Below are positions 41,001-53,000 of a stretch of 64,000 nt of DNA, piece by piece. Numbering within the stretch: the stretch's first letter is position 1; every line of letters starts with the position of its first letter. The notes beneath the pieces were generated by a model. That model saw only the letters and a program-made list of their open reading frames with translations, was not told the DNA's origin and did no database searches. The stretch is from assembly GCA_025618425.1 (NCBI GenBank), contig CM046847.1, positions 14,237,468 through 14,301,467 of the forward strand, given 5' to 3'. The position numbers were made by a program, and so were the translations under genes. This DNA comes from Heliocidaris tuberculata (lineage: Eukaryota; Echinodermata; Echinoidea; Camarodonta; Echinometridae).

Positions 41001-44000
41001 TTATCTGTTTCTTATGTATTACTTTGTTTTTCCTTCTCTTTTTTTCTCCTGTATTTCTTTGTTTTCCCCATTATTTATTCTTCTTTCTATTCTTATGTAT
41101 TTCTTTGTTTCTGTTTTTATCCACTTTTCTTCATATTTCCTTATATATTTCTTTGTTTTTCTGTTTTATTTTTTTCCTTATGCATTTCTTTGTTTCTTTT
41201 GTATTTCTTTGTTTTCCTGTTGTCTACTCTTCTATCTATTCATATGTATTTCTTTGTTCTTCTTTTTATCCTCTTCCCTTTATATTTCTTTGTTTTCCTT
41301 CTCTCTTTTTATCTTTTCCTAATGTTTCCTGATGTATTTCTTTGTTTTTCTTTCTATTTTATCTGTTTCTTATGTATTACTTTGTTTTTCCTTCTCTTTT
41401 TTTCTCCTTATGTATTTCTTTGTTTTCCCCATTATCTATTCTTATTTCTATTCTTATGTATTGCTTTGTTTTTCCTTCTCTCTTTTTATCTTTTCCTTAT
41501 GTATTTCTTTGCTCTTTTCTCTTCATTTATCCTATATATTTTTAAAAATTTTCCATCTTCGAAGTGCGCATGCTCTGAAGCTCGAGTTTATTCCAAGAAC
41601 GAGCGGGAATCGCTCGACTCAGGCTAATGAAGACGGGGTTTTTCAAACTTGGACTTTTTTCTCGAGAAGCGCTGATCGAGCTAGAATCTCGTGCTTGAGC
41701 AAACTCGGGCTGATGGAGACGCCCTAGTATGGGAAAAACTATTTACTTTTGCTTGGATGTTTTTACATGCCCTGGGGCTATCTGTAACTGGGACATCCCA
41801 GTAGACCAACAGTCCATGAGACTGGCAGCCCATGAGACAGACGGCCCACAGGACTGACAATGTTCTGTCAAGTGAACCGTCAGAAAAATTGACAAAAGGC
41901 CCACAAGACCTTCTGTCAACTTTTCTGATGGTTCACTAGACCAGCATTGCCAGTCTTGTGGGCTATTGGTCTTGTTGGCTGTAGCCTTTGGCAACAGCTT
42001 TTTACATCAGAGATCTTTTGGAGATTTCCCGGGCTAAATGATTCTTTGTTTCTGCTGTCTTTGCTATTTTATGCTTCTAACGTTCCAAATAGTTATAAAA
42101 CAGCATCACAAAAAACAAATACATTTCATTTTCTGTTACTTTGTACTTTGAACTATTTTCCAATAAACTGCTGTAAAATAGGGGATTTATTTGCTGTTGT
42201 ACAGCATGACCTCTAGTTATTTGTTCCAAGCTTCATACTATGATAACATTTCCTGCTGGTGGAGTCTGTTTGCACAATACAGGAAAATGAGGAAAATCTG
42301 TGTACGTGTGTTTGTAATTTTATTCTGTTGATCCATTGATTTTACTTTATATGTATTTCTTATGCTTTCATGGATTCACCGATTGTAGATGTAGATGTTT
42401 TCTTATTTTTTATTAAAAAAAATTGCTCCTGATAGTTTGTGTATCTCAAAAAGAACTTTTTGATTCATACAAAGATATTTCTTCTTTTATTTCATGTACT
42501 TTTGAAGGTACATAATACACCTTACAATTTACTTTTGATACTAATGAAACCATGAATGAATTGGTTAGAAATTAGAAGAGAAATTAACTTTGTTTTCAAT
42601 AACTGCTGTTGAAGCATGATTTACACTTTATTTCAACAAATCATCTGAGAAAGAAATTGGAAGGAGTAGTGGGGCAGGAGAATTTTTCAATCAGTTCTTT
42701 GATGAACATTATAACAAATCCTTATCTTTTGAATAAATTCCTGGTACACCGTAATTTTTGTTGTTGCAATGACATATATTTACCTTTTATTTTTCTCTCT
42801 GTCCTTGTTTTTCTTCAGATATTGGTAATGAGATAGGTGACCCAGTGGAGGAGTACATGCTAGATGAAGGTGGACTTCAGGAAGTTCTTGATTCTATCAC
42901 AAATATTTCTTCCAGTAAGTAAAGTGAATATCTGGGCATACACTATTTTTTTGTAGTCTCTGGGATATATTGGTACATGTACTTGTACATTGTAATGAAC
43001 AGTGCTCAAAATATGCAGGTGCTCAGGGTAATTTTGTCCACATCAAAGCTACTAAAATAGTTTTGCTCTGAAGGAGTTATCATAATAGGAATCAAATATC
43101 ACCTAAAGCCACCAATATGTGTCTTTGAATTGATTTTATAAGCTCTTTTCAATTGAGCTGGAATATCTTAATTGCTTTCTGCATATATTGTTTGTGTTTG
43201 GGCAACCATACTCTGCTTCATATATTGATACATGTTCATATTTTCAAATTATGCTTATAAATTTGAATCTTGTTTGTTCGTAGCTTTCAGCAAAATGGAG
43301 GATGCATTGAATGAGATTGAAAGCCTTCGGTCAGAGTTGATCAACCAGTCCACCGTCTTAGAAAGTGAACTGACCCAAGTAGCGGACAATCTGGATGCCA
43401 TCAACGTGGACTGTAACGACTGTATACCTAACACAGACCAACTTGTAATTAATGTGAACTATACAAAGGTAAGTTGGTCACACCAATGTTGCGTGTCTGG
43501 TAGAAGGGCACAAATTCATTTTTTTCAAGTTTTGTAATAAAGAGATTTAAAGAAATGATAGAGAGAAGTTACATAACCTGCAAGGTTACCCCTTCTTAGT
43601 GTTCAAGATTAGCGAAAGTTTCATCCAGCAAAATGTTTAAAATGAATATTAAAATGGATTGAATCATAACATGAAAGTTTTGTGCCGTGCAAACCGCCTT
43701 CACTAACAATTAACAAACATTCTGTGTTGAAAAAAATTTATCAAACGCTCGAAGTGGCCATTTAAAAAAAAATTGATTTGATCATTTAGTCCCAATTTCT
43801 TTTATCATGTACATTTACATGGTCCATATTGATCAAAAGGAATTATAGTAAAATAGCAAAAATGGAAATCGAGGGATGATATTTCAGAGGTGTAAGTACT
43901 AAAGTGAATGGAATCTTCCTCTTTCATCTATCTTTCTCTAAGATTACCTGACATAGTAATGGGAATAATGCCTCTGTCATTGAATATCTATCACCCCCCA

Positions 44001-47000
44001 AAAAAAACAACAACAAACAAACAAACAAACAAACAAACAAACAAAACAAAACAAAACAAAACAAAACAAAACAACACAACACAACACAACACAACACAAC
44101 ACAACACAACACAACACAACAAACAAACAAAAAGAAAGAAAGAAAGAGGGACAGAGGAGAGACAGGATAAACTGTTGACGATGGACCCTTCTGAGACTTT
44201 TGAAAATGATCACTCAAACTTTATTTTGGATCCAGTAATGTAACTCTCCCATAGATACTAAAATGATAACAGTTTCACTCATTTCCACGCCCTTTGCCAG
44301 TAGTTTCTATTACCTTTCAGTTCTGTTATATGAACTAAAAATAAAAAAAATTGTGAATGTGTTTCTAGGGATAGCTGGCACAAGAATACTAAAACTAGTT
44401 GTTCTCTATCTAATCTGATGCCAAAATATTCAAATCTTCTTAAGCTTTTGGTGACTCTTGGAATGTGATGAAATATTAGGATGTTTAGATAGACCAAAAA
44501 TAACATGATATTATTATGTTTCTAGGGTAGCTGGCAAAAAATTACCCAAACAAGTCTTTACTTCTTGATGTCATGATGCATGTATACTACAATAAATTTC
44601 ATTTTAAAAATCTTTAGATTATCCCTGGCTTTTGAGAAATATGAGAACATCCAAATTAACCCAAATTGTCCAAATTTTGGTTATTCATAAATCTCATAAT
44701 CCATGCCAAAAAGTGGCTCATTTAAGAAAAAGAAATGAAACTTCAGGAAGTAAGCTGCCAACCACAAACCTAGATCTACTGACTTTTGGTTAGGGTAAGG
44801 CCTGAATGGATTAACCTACTTCTTTTTCTTCAGGAAATAGATTGACTATTATTAGCAATTTTATTAGAAACTTCATGATTATTGATTATATGAGTAACCA
44901 AGAGTGCAGTGCATTAGAAATGAACTCTGTGTTGTTGTTGTTGTTTTCTTAGAGTTGTTCAAAGTTTATGTCTTTGATTTCGTTTTTAACTTTTTGAAAT
45001 GGAGATTTAACCATAAATTGCAGTTTTGGCTTCTGAAGTTAGTAGCCTTCCAAGTCATGAGGCAGTTGTTAGAAGAAGAAAAAAATGTAACATAAAGTTG
45101 TTAACTTATTTTCTGAGAGAAGTGTGGACTGTTGAAATGATCATGTACATGTACATGTATGTCGCACATATCTCTACCTCGTAACCAGTCATTAAAAAAA
45201 AAAAAAAAAAAAAAAAATCGCCATTATGTTCAATGCAAAAAGATGGGATTTTTAATTTTATTGGAAATTATACTTAAAATACATTATAGCTCTAGGGCAT
45301 GTCTCATATTTAAAACCAAAACAAACAGAAAAAATCAAGGATAAGGAAATACATAAATACTCCCAAGAAACCAACATCTGGTTATTTCCTCTTCTTGATC
45401 CAAAGAGTATTGTGTGATATCCTTTAGAGCGATTCATAGGAATCTATTTTTTTTGTTATTGACATTTGATAAAGATTACCTTGTGAATTCTTCATTTCCT
45501 TAATCCCCCTGCATGGAGATGCATATCCTGTAATTATTCTATTTTTAACCTGTAGCAGTAATTAATTTTTTTAAAGGACTACGAAAAATGAATCAGCTTT
45601 GCCTCCTCGAATTAGCAACAGTTATTCTAATCTTTTTATCTTACATAGTAAAATACAGATCAAAATATATTGTACATTAAATGAATCAGCATGAATAAAA
45701 ATTACAGAATAAAAAAAAAAATGCCAATTTGCACACAAAAATAGTGAATATAATTTCAACTCTGTGTTGCCAATCAAGAGACTTTACGGCAATCCAATTT
45801 TTAAAATTAGTTGAAGTTTGTGATAGCCGGAACATCAGAGAAACACTTTTGTGAAAGTCTGAAAAATATGGACAAATAAAGTTTAAAAGCTGAGATCTTT
45901 AAGTCCATGGAAATCTCAAATTGGCAGATTGGTCATTAGAATGAAGTATTTCGGAATAACTCTCCCATTTGCTTTATACTAAAATATCACGAATTTCCAT
46001 TTGTCTTTCAAGTAACCTTTTCTGCAAGACTTTACTTAACTTTTTATGCCTCCGCCCACCGAAGGTGGTGCCGGAGGCATTATGTTTTCGGGTTGTCCAT
46101 CTGTCCATCCGTCCGTCCCGCTTTCTTGTTCTAGCGATAACTCAAGAACCACATGAGGTATGAACTTCAAACTTGGTGCTAGTATGTATCACCATAAGAA
46201 GACGATCTGATTAGATTTTGGGGTACGTAGGTCAAAGGTCAAGGTCACAGAGGCCAATTTCTGAAATTTCAGGTGTTAGGCTCATTCTAGCGAAAACTCA
46301 AGAACCATTTGAGGTATGAACTTCAAACTTAGTGCTAGTATGTATCACCATAGGAAGACGATCTGATTAGATTTTGGGGTACGTAGGTTAAAGTTCAAGG
46401 TCGCAGAGGCCAATTTTTGAAATTTCAGGTGTTAGCCTCGTTCTAGCGATAACTCAAGAACCATTTGAGGTATGAACTTCAAACTTGGTGCTAGTATGAA
46501 TCACCATAGGAAGAGGATCTGATCAGATTTTGGGGTATGTAGGTCAAAGGTCAAAGGTCAGGTCAATTTCTGAAATTTCAGGTGTTAGCCTTGTTAACGC
46601 GATATCTCAAAAACCATTTGAGGTATGAACTTCAAACTTGGTACTAGTATGTATCACCATAGAAAAACAATCTGGTTAGATTTTGGGATATGTAGGTCAA
46701 AGGTCAAAGGTCATAGATGTCAATTTTGAATTGCTGGTTTTAGCCTTAATATGATATCTCAAGAACAATTTGATCCATGAACTTCAAACTTGGAACTAGT
46801 ATGCATCACCATAATGAGACAAACTGATTAGATTTTTGTTCACGTAGGTCAAAGGTGACAGGTCATAGAGGTCATTATAATAATAATAATAATAATAATA
46901 ATTGGATTTATATAGCGCCTTTTCCAAAGGATACAAGGCGCTGTCACCTAAAGTCTATTCAAGTAAATTAAGAATTGTATAAGTAAGTTTTTAGATGTTT

Positions 47001-50000
47001 CTTGAAGATGTCAAGTGATGTGCTATTACGGAGAGATGCGGGGAGTCTGTTCCAAAGTTGTGGAGCAAGTGACTGAAAGGACTTGAAGCCAGCCTGTTTT
47101 CGGGATTTTGGAATGACATAGGAAGGAGCAGAGGTAGAACGAAGAGAATATGATGTTCTCTGTTGCTGAAAGAGTGAGGAGATGTATTGAGGAAGTGTGG
47201 TTGACAGTGATTTGTAAGTCTGAACCAGTATACGGTATTGTATTCTCTTAGAAACGGGAAGCCAGTGAAGTTCATTGAGTAATGGAGTGACGTGGGACCA
47301 TTTTGGTTTTTGACATATTAGACGAGCACACTTATTCTGAAGACGTTGAAGTCTGCCCAGGTCCTGTTTACTGATGACCCCAAGCAAACATCCACCATAG
47401 TCAAGCCTGGATAGCACAAGTGCTCTAACAACATTATGACAGGTGTCTTTATTTAAGTACCCCCTGATGCGATTGAGGTTGTAAATTTGCCAATTGAGGG
47501 TACGACACAAGTTTGTTACATGGTCAGACATTTTCATTTCCTTATCAAAGACAACACCCAGATCCTTGATTGTTGAAGACATTGGGATGTCTAGATCATC
47601 AATAGAAAATGAAAGGTCATTGAACCGATTCAAGTCGGTGGATGATGCAGCAATGAAGAACTCAGTTTTACCGGAATTCAACTTCAATTTATTACTGACA
47701 AGCCATGATTGTATGTCTTCTAAGCACTTCGAGATACGGTAGTATGCGCAAGCTGCATCTCCAGGCTTGGTAGGATCAAAAATGGTAAACATCTGGATGT
47801 CATCAGCATACACATGGTATTGAACTGAATGCTGGCTGATGATGTTACCAATACACCTAATGTAATATGTAAATAACTGTGGCCCAACAATTGACCCTTG
47901 CGGTATCCCAAATTCCAACCTTTTGTCACTGGAGAATGATCCATTGACATGGACATACCGGTGTATGTGAAATTAAAGTTTTTTTTACTTTTGTTATCAC
48001 CATATCTCAACTATTTTGTATTCATGACTAGGAGGAGATAAAGTGATCAGACTTTTGGGTTATAAAGTGTAATGTCAAATGTCAAAGAGGTCAATTAACA
48101 TGTAATTAGAGGCTTTTTATTCTGTTTATTACAAGATTTCAAGAACAGTTTGAGCCATCAACTGAATTTAGGCGGAGGCATATAGGAGATGCAGTCGTAT
48201 TCATCTTGTTTCTTCATTCTTTTAGAAAATGTCCTGTCTGTTCCAAAATGTTTGAAGATGATTGCATTATGAAATATTTTTAAGTTGAACCATTATCACA
48301 AACTGCAGTGCATCTAAAAAGTTTATAATATTGCACAAATACATAAAATTAAGATACAAATTGGCACATCATCAATTCATAGAAATACTTACATTGAATA
48401 TGTTCAGAACAAAATGTACATTTCTGAAGACAGAAATCATCTAAATTCTATTCCAGGAGTGTATGTTTCTTTATTGATTGAGGACTTTATTCGTCATCAT
48501 GCACCTCTATCTTTTGAAATACCGTACATGTGTTTTTAACTTTATTGGATTTTGAAATAATAGTGCTTCTTTCCTGAAGAAGATCCAGAATTCATTGTAT
48601 TCATGACGTGAATAATATTTGTACTCCTGTCAATCACCTCAACCAAATTTGAGAGTAATTGGTGAGAACATCTTAGCTGGTAGAATACAGATAGGATATC
48701 ACTCCATGGAGTTCCTTCATGCCATCACTGATTTAATGTGGTAATCTTCGAGAGTGCTATCACTACATATACTCTCACATGCCCGCAATTAAATTTTGCA
48801 AACTCTTTCTTCCTAACTCCTGGCGATTTTTCTTTTTCACAAACAAACCTCAGACTTCTTGTCATCCCCCATCACCATCATTTTTTTGCGTGTTTGATGT
48901 TGTGAAAGTGTTATGATTTATGACTTCTTGGCTAGACCTTTCTTTGTCTTCCCTGTGTCTGGATTTTTTTGCACCGAGTCCTAAACCTTTTGTTTTTAGT
49001 TGTTATAGGTACTACATGTAGTAATATTTGCAGAGAAATGCTTTCCTGTAATTCTTCAAATTCTTTCGACATTTACGAAATCCGGGAAGAGCCAAATCTC
49101 TGGCGATGGTTTACAATGCAAAATATCTGTGGACATAATATTTTGAGTTAAATGTAACCCAGCAAATGATTTTTTTCCCCCTGGTATTACTCATTGCTTG
49201 TGATTCCTTATAATCTGAAAAATGTATAACTTGAGTTTTGTCGCTTCTCGAACTGGCTTGTAGAGTAATCTGTGATAAATAGCGAATTTAAAAGAAGGAT
49301 GCTGTCGTATTGGATCATAAGTATCGAGCACAGTAGCAACAAGGTAGGATTAGGCCAGCCAATACTTGTATCGATGATTGGCAGGAAGGGATTAGCATAA
49401 TTGGTGTTTAAATCTTTTAATTCCTGAAGATATGTCGAGTTTGGTTCCTATCCAAAATGTCTGATCAGCACTCTTTGTAAATTATAATATAGTCCAAAAG
49501 GATGTATGGTTACACATTACATGTGGGTGTAGTTTCTTGATGTTTTCAGATGTACATGTCAAATTTTATTTTGTATCAAGATGGTAAGATGTCTGTTTCT
49601 GTTATGCTGTACTAGCAACCACTTGATTATGAAATGTTTTTTTATTCTGGAAGATTTGTCAGTCTTCTCTTTGAAAGTGATAAGTGTTTAACATTGAAAC
49701 TGTCATCATGTGGCATCAAATGTTATGAAAAGCAACACTTATTTTGTTCTGTGCCAAAGAAATGGCGATTAATGTACCACCCCCAACTTTTGCACTTCCT
49801 TGCTGCATTTTAGATGTTCAGTTTTTGAATAACAAGTAATATTTAGTGGGGGAGGGAGATGGGAGGGGGGAGGGAGATGGGAGGGGGGGGGGTTTGAAAT
49901 GAACCAAGGTTGAAATATTTCTTTTACTTTATGTCTAGTATGCAAAATTTGCATCTGAAGGATATTTAGTAACTGAAATACGAAATGAAGCATTCATCCA

Positions 50001-53000
50001 GGGCTTGACACTTTTGGGTCTGGTGCAAGTGGGCCCCAAAGTTTGAATTCTGGACCCCCCCCCCTCCCCACATTCTAAACAAGCTTTAAATGGAGAACCC
50101 ATGCTTAGAGTCCATAAAAAAATCAATTCTTACCCTCTGTTAAAAAAAATATGTATATAGTGTGGAGGTACATGTATAACATTTTTTCCTTTTTTTTTTT
50201 TTTTTTTTTTTTTTTTTCAGTTGCCTTCTGTAGAGACACAAATAGCTGGAGTGGAGGAAGCTAATATGTTAATTACAAACATAACAGAAGAGGTATGTAC
50301 TGTATACATATATTACATGAAAAGGCAGGACAAGTATTTTCTCATTTATAAATTTGTTCATTTACTTTTTTATCTATTTATTCACTTATTTCTTTCTTTC
50401 TTTCTTTTGTTATTTATGCATTAATTAATTAATTTATTCATTTATTTTTATATACTTACATGTATTTATTTGTTTGAGTAGTTGTTTAGTTAATTAATTT
50501 TTCATTCATTTATTTATTTACTTATTTATTTTACTTATTCCCTTTTATAAATCAATTTATATATTAATATTTCATTTTTTTTTCTTCTTCAGGAAAATTT
50601 TAAGTTAAAAAAATTGAAAAGCGCCTCTGGAGAAAACTAGTTTTAGGGGTGGTTCTAACCCTTCATAGTATCTAAATTTCAATTATACACAAAGCATTTG
50701 TTAATGATTTTTATAAAACGGGTTCAAGAATGTAGCCATCCTGATTGGTCAAATAACACCACGTGACCGTGCAAAAAAAAAGTGATAACGCACGGCGAGG
50801 GGACTAACGCACGGCTAATCCGGATCAAACACTAAGATTGTAAGAAAACACTAAGATTGTATACCCCATTTTATAAAACTTTTAATACATGGTTGTGAGG
50901 TCGTGCATTAGTGCGATCCAGCAACACACAGGTTTTTATTGTGGTGTCTAACACACTCGGCTACGCCTCGTGCGTTAGTACACAACGATAAAAACCTTTG
51001 TGTTGCCAGATCGCACTAACGCACTCCCAACCATGTATTAATAGTATACGATCATGCACATGGCATCTTCAGAGTGTACCTATCACCTAAATGAATAATT
51101 TGTGTACAGCTAGAATGTATAAATTCAACCTTTAAACACTTAACCTGGCCTTCCGTGTGTTAAAGGTTAAGGAGTATGATAAATTTATGGAAGTGTGTAC
51201 GAGTGCGTCATTAGTCTTCTCGCAAGTCCCTGTTTTGTTTATTGGGAGTGTATTTCAACTTAACTCTTTATAGAATCAACATTTGAAGCTCATATTTCGA
51301 ATATACATGTAGTATAGCGACATGGAACACCTAATATACAGAGAAAAATATTTTTGGGGGGATCGGTACCCTTTAAAGAATTCAAGAATTTTGTTCATGT
51401 CTTACTTAAACCCTTGTCAACATTCTAAATAAGCTTGATATCTGTTAAAAATATACTCTCAGACCTGTTGTTTATAAAGAATGCAAAAAATACTAGCAGT
51501 AGCACAGATGACTCCTGTATGGATTATTCACAAATTAAAAAAGGATACAGCCAAAGATAATTATTTATGTAAAGGGACCTCTTAAATGCAATGGTCACAT
51601 TTATTTTAGTCTTCTCTGAATGAGTCACAGAAGAATAGCTTGATAGTATTGTCGGTCAGACATTGCATAAAGATGGCAGAAGCTGTTTTCATCTCCTAAA
51701 CTTTTTCCCCCATTTTATATATCCTTTGAATACCTGTTTGATGATACAAACTCAGAACAGTTGTTTTCTGAAGAAAAAAAAAAGTAGCATCGATGACTTG
51801 CATCAGGATTATTCTAGATTGAAAATGCTTTCGGCTAAAGATGCTTATTTTGATAGCGGGACCTCATGATGTTACATTCACATTTATTTTAGTCTCTTTG
51901 TAGTGAGTCAGAGAAGTGAGAGTTGTACATGTATATCTATGGGGATCGTTGGATTACTTCTTGACTATATTGTTATCCAATCCAAAAGTTCATTTCGAGA
52001 CCTCTCTCTGCCACCCCTAACAATTGTGGTTTGAGCTATATTTGATTGATTTTCTTGTTTCCTGTTTTATTGAAATGAATAATCCCTAGATGCCCCATCC
52101 CCCCATCCCTCCTTTCCTCTCTCCAATTAGCCAGTTAGTGACTCTGTTGCTTCCGATTTCTATAATTCCATTTTCATTTTGACACCCTTTTTCCACTTTG
52201 AACAGTTGTGGGTTTCAGCAATATAGGAATGTTCCCTGGATACCTTCTACCACCTCCATCCCTCCTTTCCCCCTCTCCAATCAACCAGTTAGTGACTTTG
52301 TTGCTTCCTATTTCTATAATTCTATTTTCAGTTTGAGATCCCTTTTCCACTTTGAAACAGTGTGGCTTCAGCAGTATTCTCGTTATTATCTCCCCATTGC
52401 TTTATAGGGATGATCCTTATATACACTGTATGTACACCATCATCCAAAGTAGCCAGTGCTAAATGCATGTTTTACATCTTTTTCTTCAGCTATTCCTATG
52501 TGTAGTGTAGACAAAAAGAAGAGAGAATGGATATGAACAAGTGATGAAGAATAAAGATATCCTATTAAATCTTATTCTTTTTAGCTAGTCCTGTATTTTT
52601 TCTACATGTAACTTGTCTCTCTAACTAATATCTCCAATCCCCAGGAGGATATCTATCTGCATTGATATCTGCTTACTTGTATCTTTTTCATCAAAGTGCA
52701 TGATTTTATAATCTTTGTCCTGCAGTAATTCCCGTGAATACTTCAGAAAACAAGTAAAGGGAAACAATACACACAAGCAATAACGAACACAGGAGATATG
52801 CTAATGAATCTTATCCGCTAATGAAACCAACTCCCATCATCATCTCTTACTAATCTCTCGAACTATCTACCTATTGATAAGGAGATCTGCATCGATATGT
52901 AATTATTTTCCATTATGTTTATCAAGATGCATGAATTTTAATCTTTGTCACCAGTTTTTCCAATGTGCAGGTCAGAAAAGATTGAAGGGAGAAGGATATG

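Larger units (their letters stand above)
33305..42818 (+). other. Prominin intron 5 (9.5 kb)
   Basis: The donor is GTAAGT and the acceptor TTCTTCAG at 42818. Besides the listed elements, 33305-34240, 34660-36370, 37330-38785, 39011-39670 and 41970-42818 are AT-rich with no supported gene. Poly-G runs occur near 38049 and a (CT)n run at 36616-36639. Confidence 0.8.
46047..48180. mobile_element. TA-flanked TIR element of ~155-bp tandem units, split by a retrotransposon
   Basis: The ends TGCCTCCGCC (46047) and GGCGGAGGCA (to 48180) are flanked by TA (46045-46046, 48181-48182). The left end is followed by a CCGAAGGTGGTGCCGGAGG hairpin and TCCATCCGTCCGTCC. The interior repeats a 154-156-bp unit (CTCAAGAACCATTTGAGG, GAACTTCAAACTTGGTGC, TAGATTTTGGGGTACGTAGG) about five times before the insertion and about twice after. 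There is no transposase. Confidence 0.85.
43469..50220 (+). other. Prominin intron 7 (6.75 kb)
   Basis: The donor is GTAAGT and the acceptor a poly-T tract ending CAG at 50220. Segments 44160-45770 and 48185-50160 show AT-rich DNA, poly-A (45193-45217) and G-rich runs (49850-49891), with no supported gene. A fragment at about 45770-45990 (AATTGGCAGATTGGTCATTA, CTCTCCCATTTGCTTTATAC) resembles the TTAA-A MITE arm. Confidence 0.75.

Noticed and set aside
40240..41545. CRISPR-like array of short repeats
   Set aside because: Repeats are pyrimidine-rich, spacers are related to each other and of variable length, and the DNA is animal nuclear.
40251..41727. Several overlapping ORFs of 110-228 codons encoding Phe/Leu/Tyr-rich repeats
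   Set aside because: They exist in all three + frames at once because the minisatellite strand is almost pure pyrimidine and lacks stops. No frame is preferred and the units are not multiples of three in register.
43908..44243. ORFs on both strands over the AAAC/AAAAC/AACAC array
   Set aside because: Translation only reflects the microsatellite (Thr/Asn/Gln/Lys or Val/Leu/Cys/Phe).
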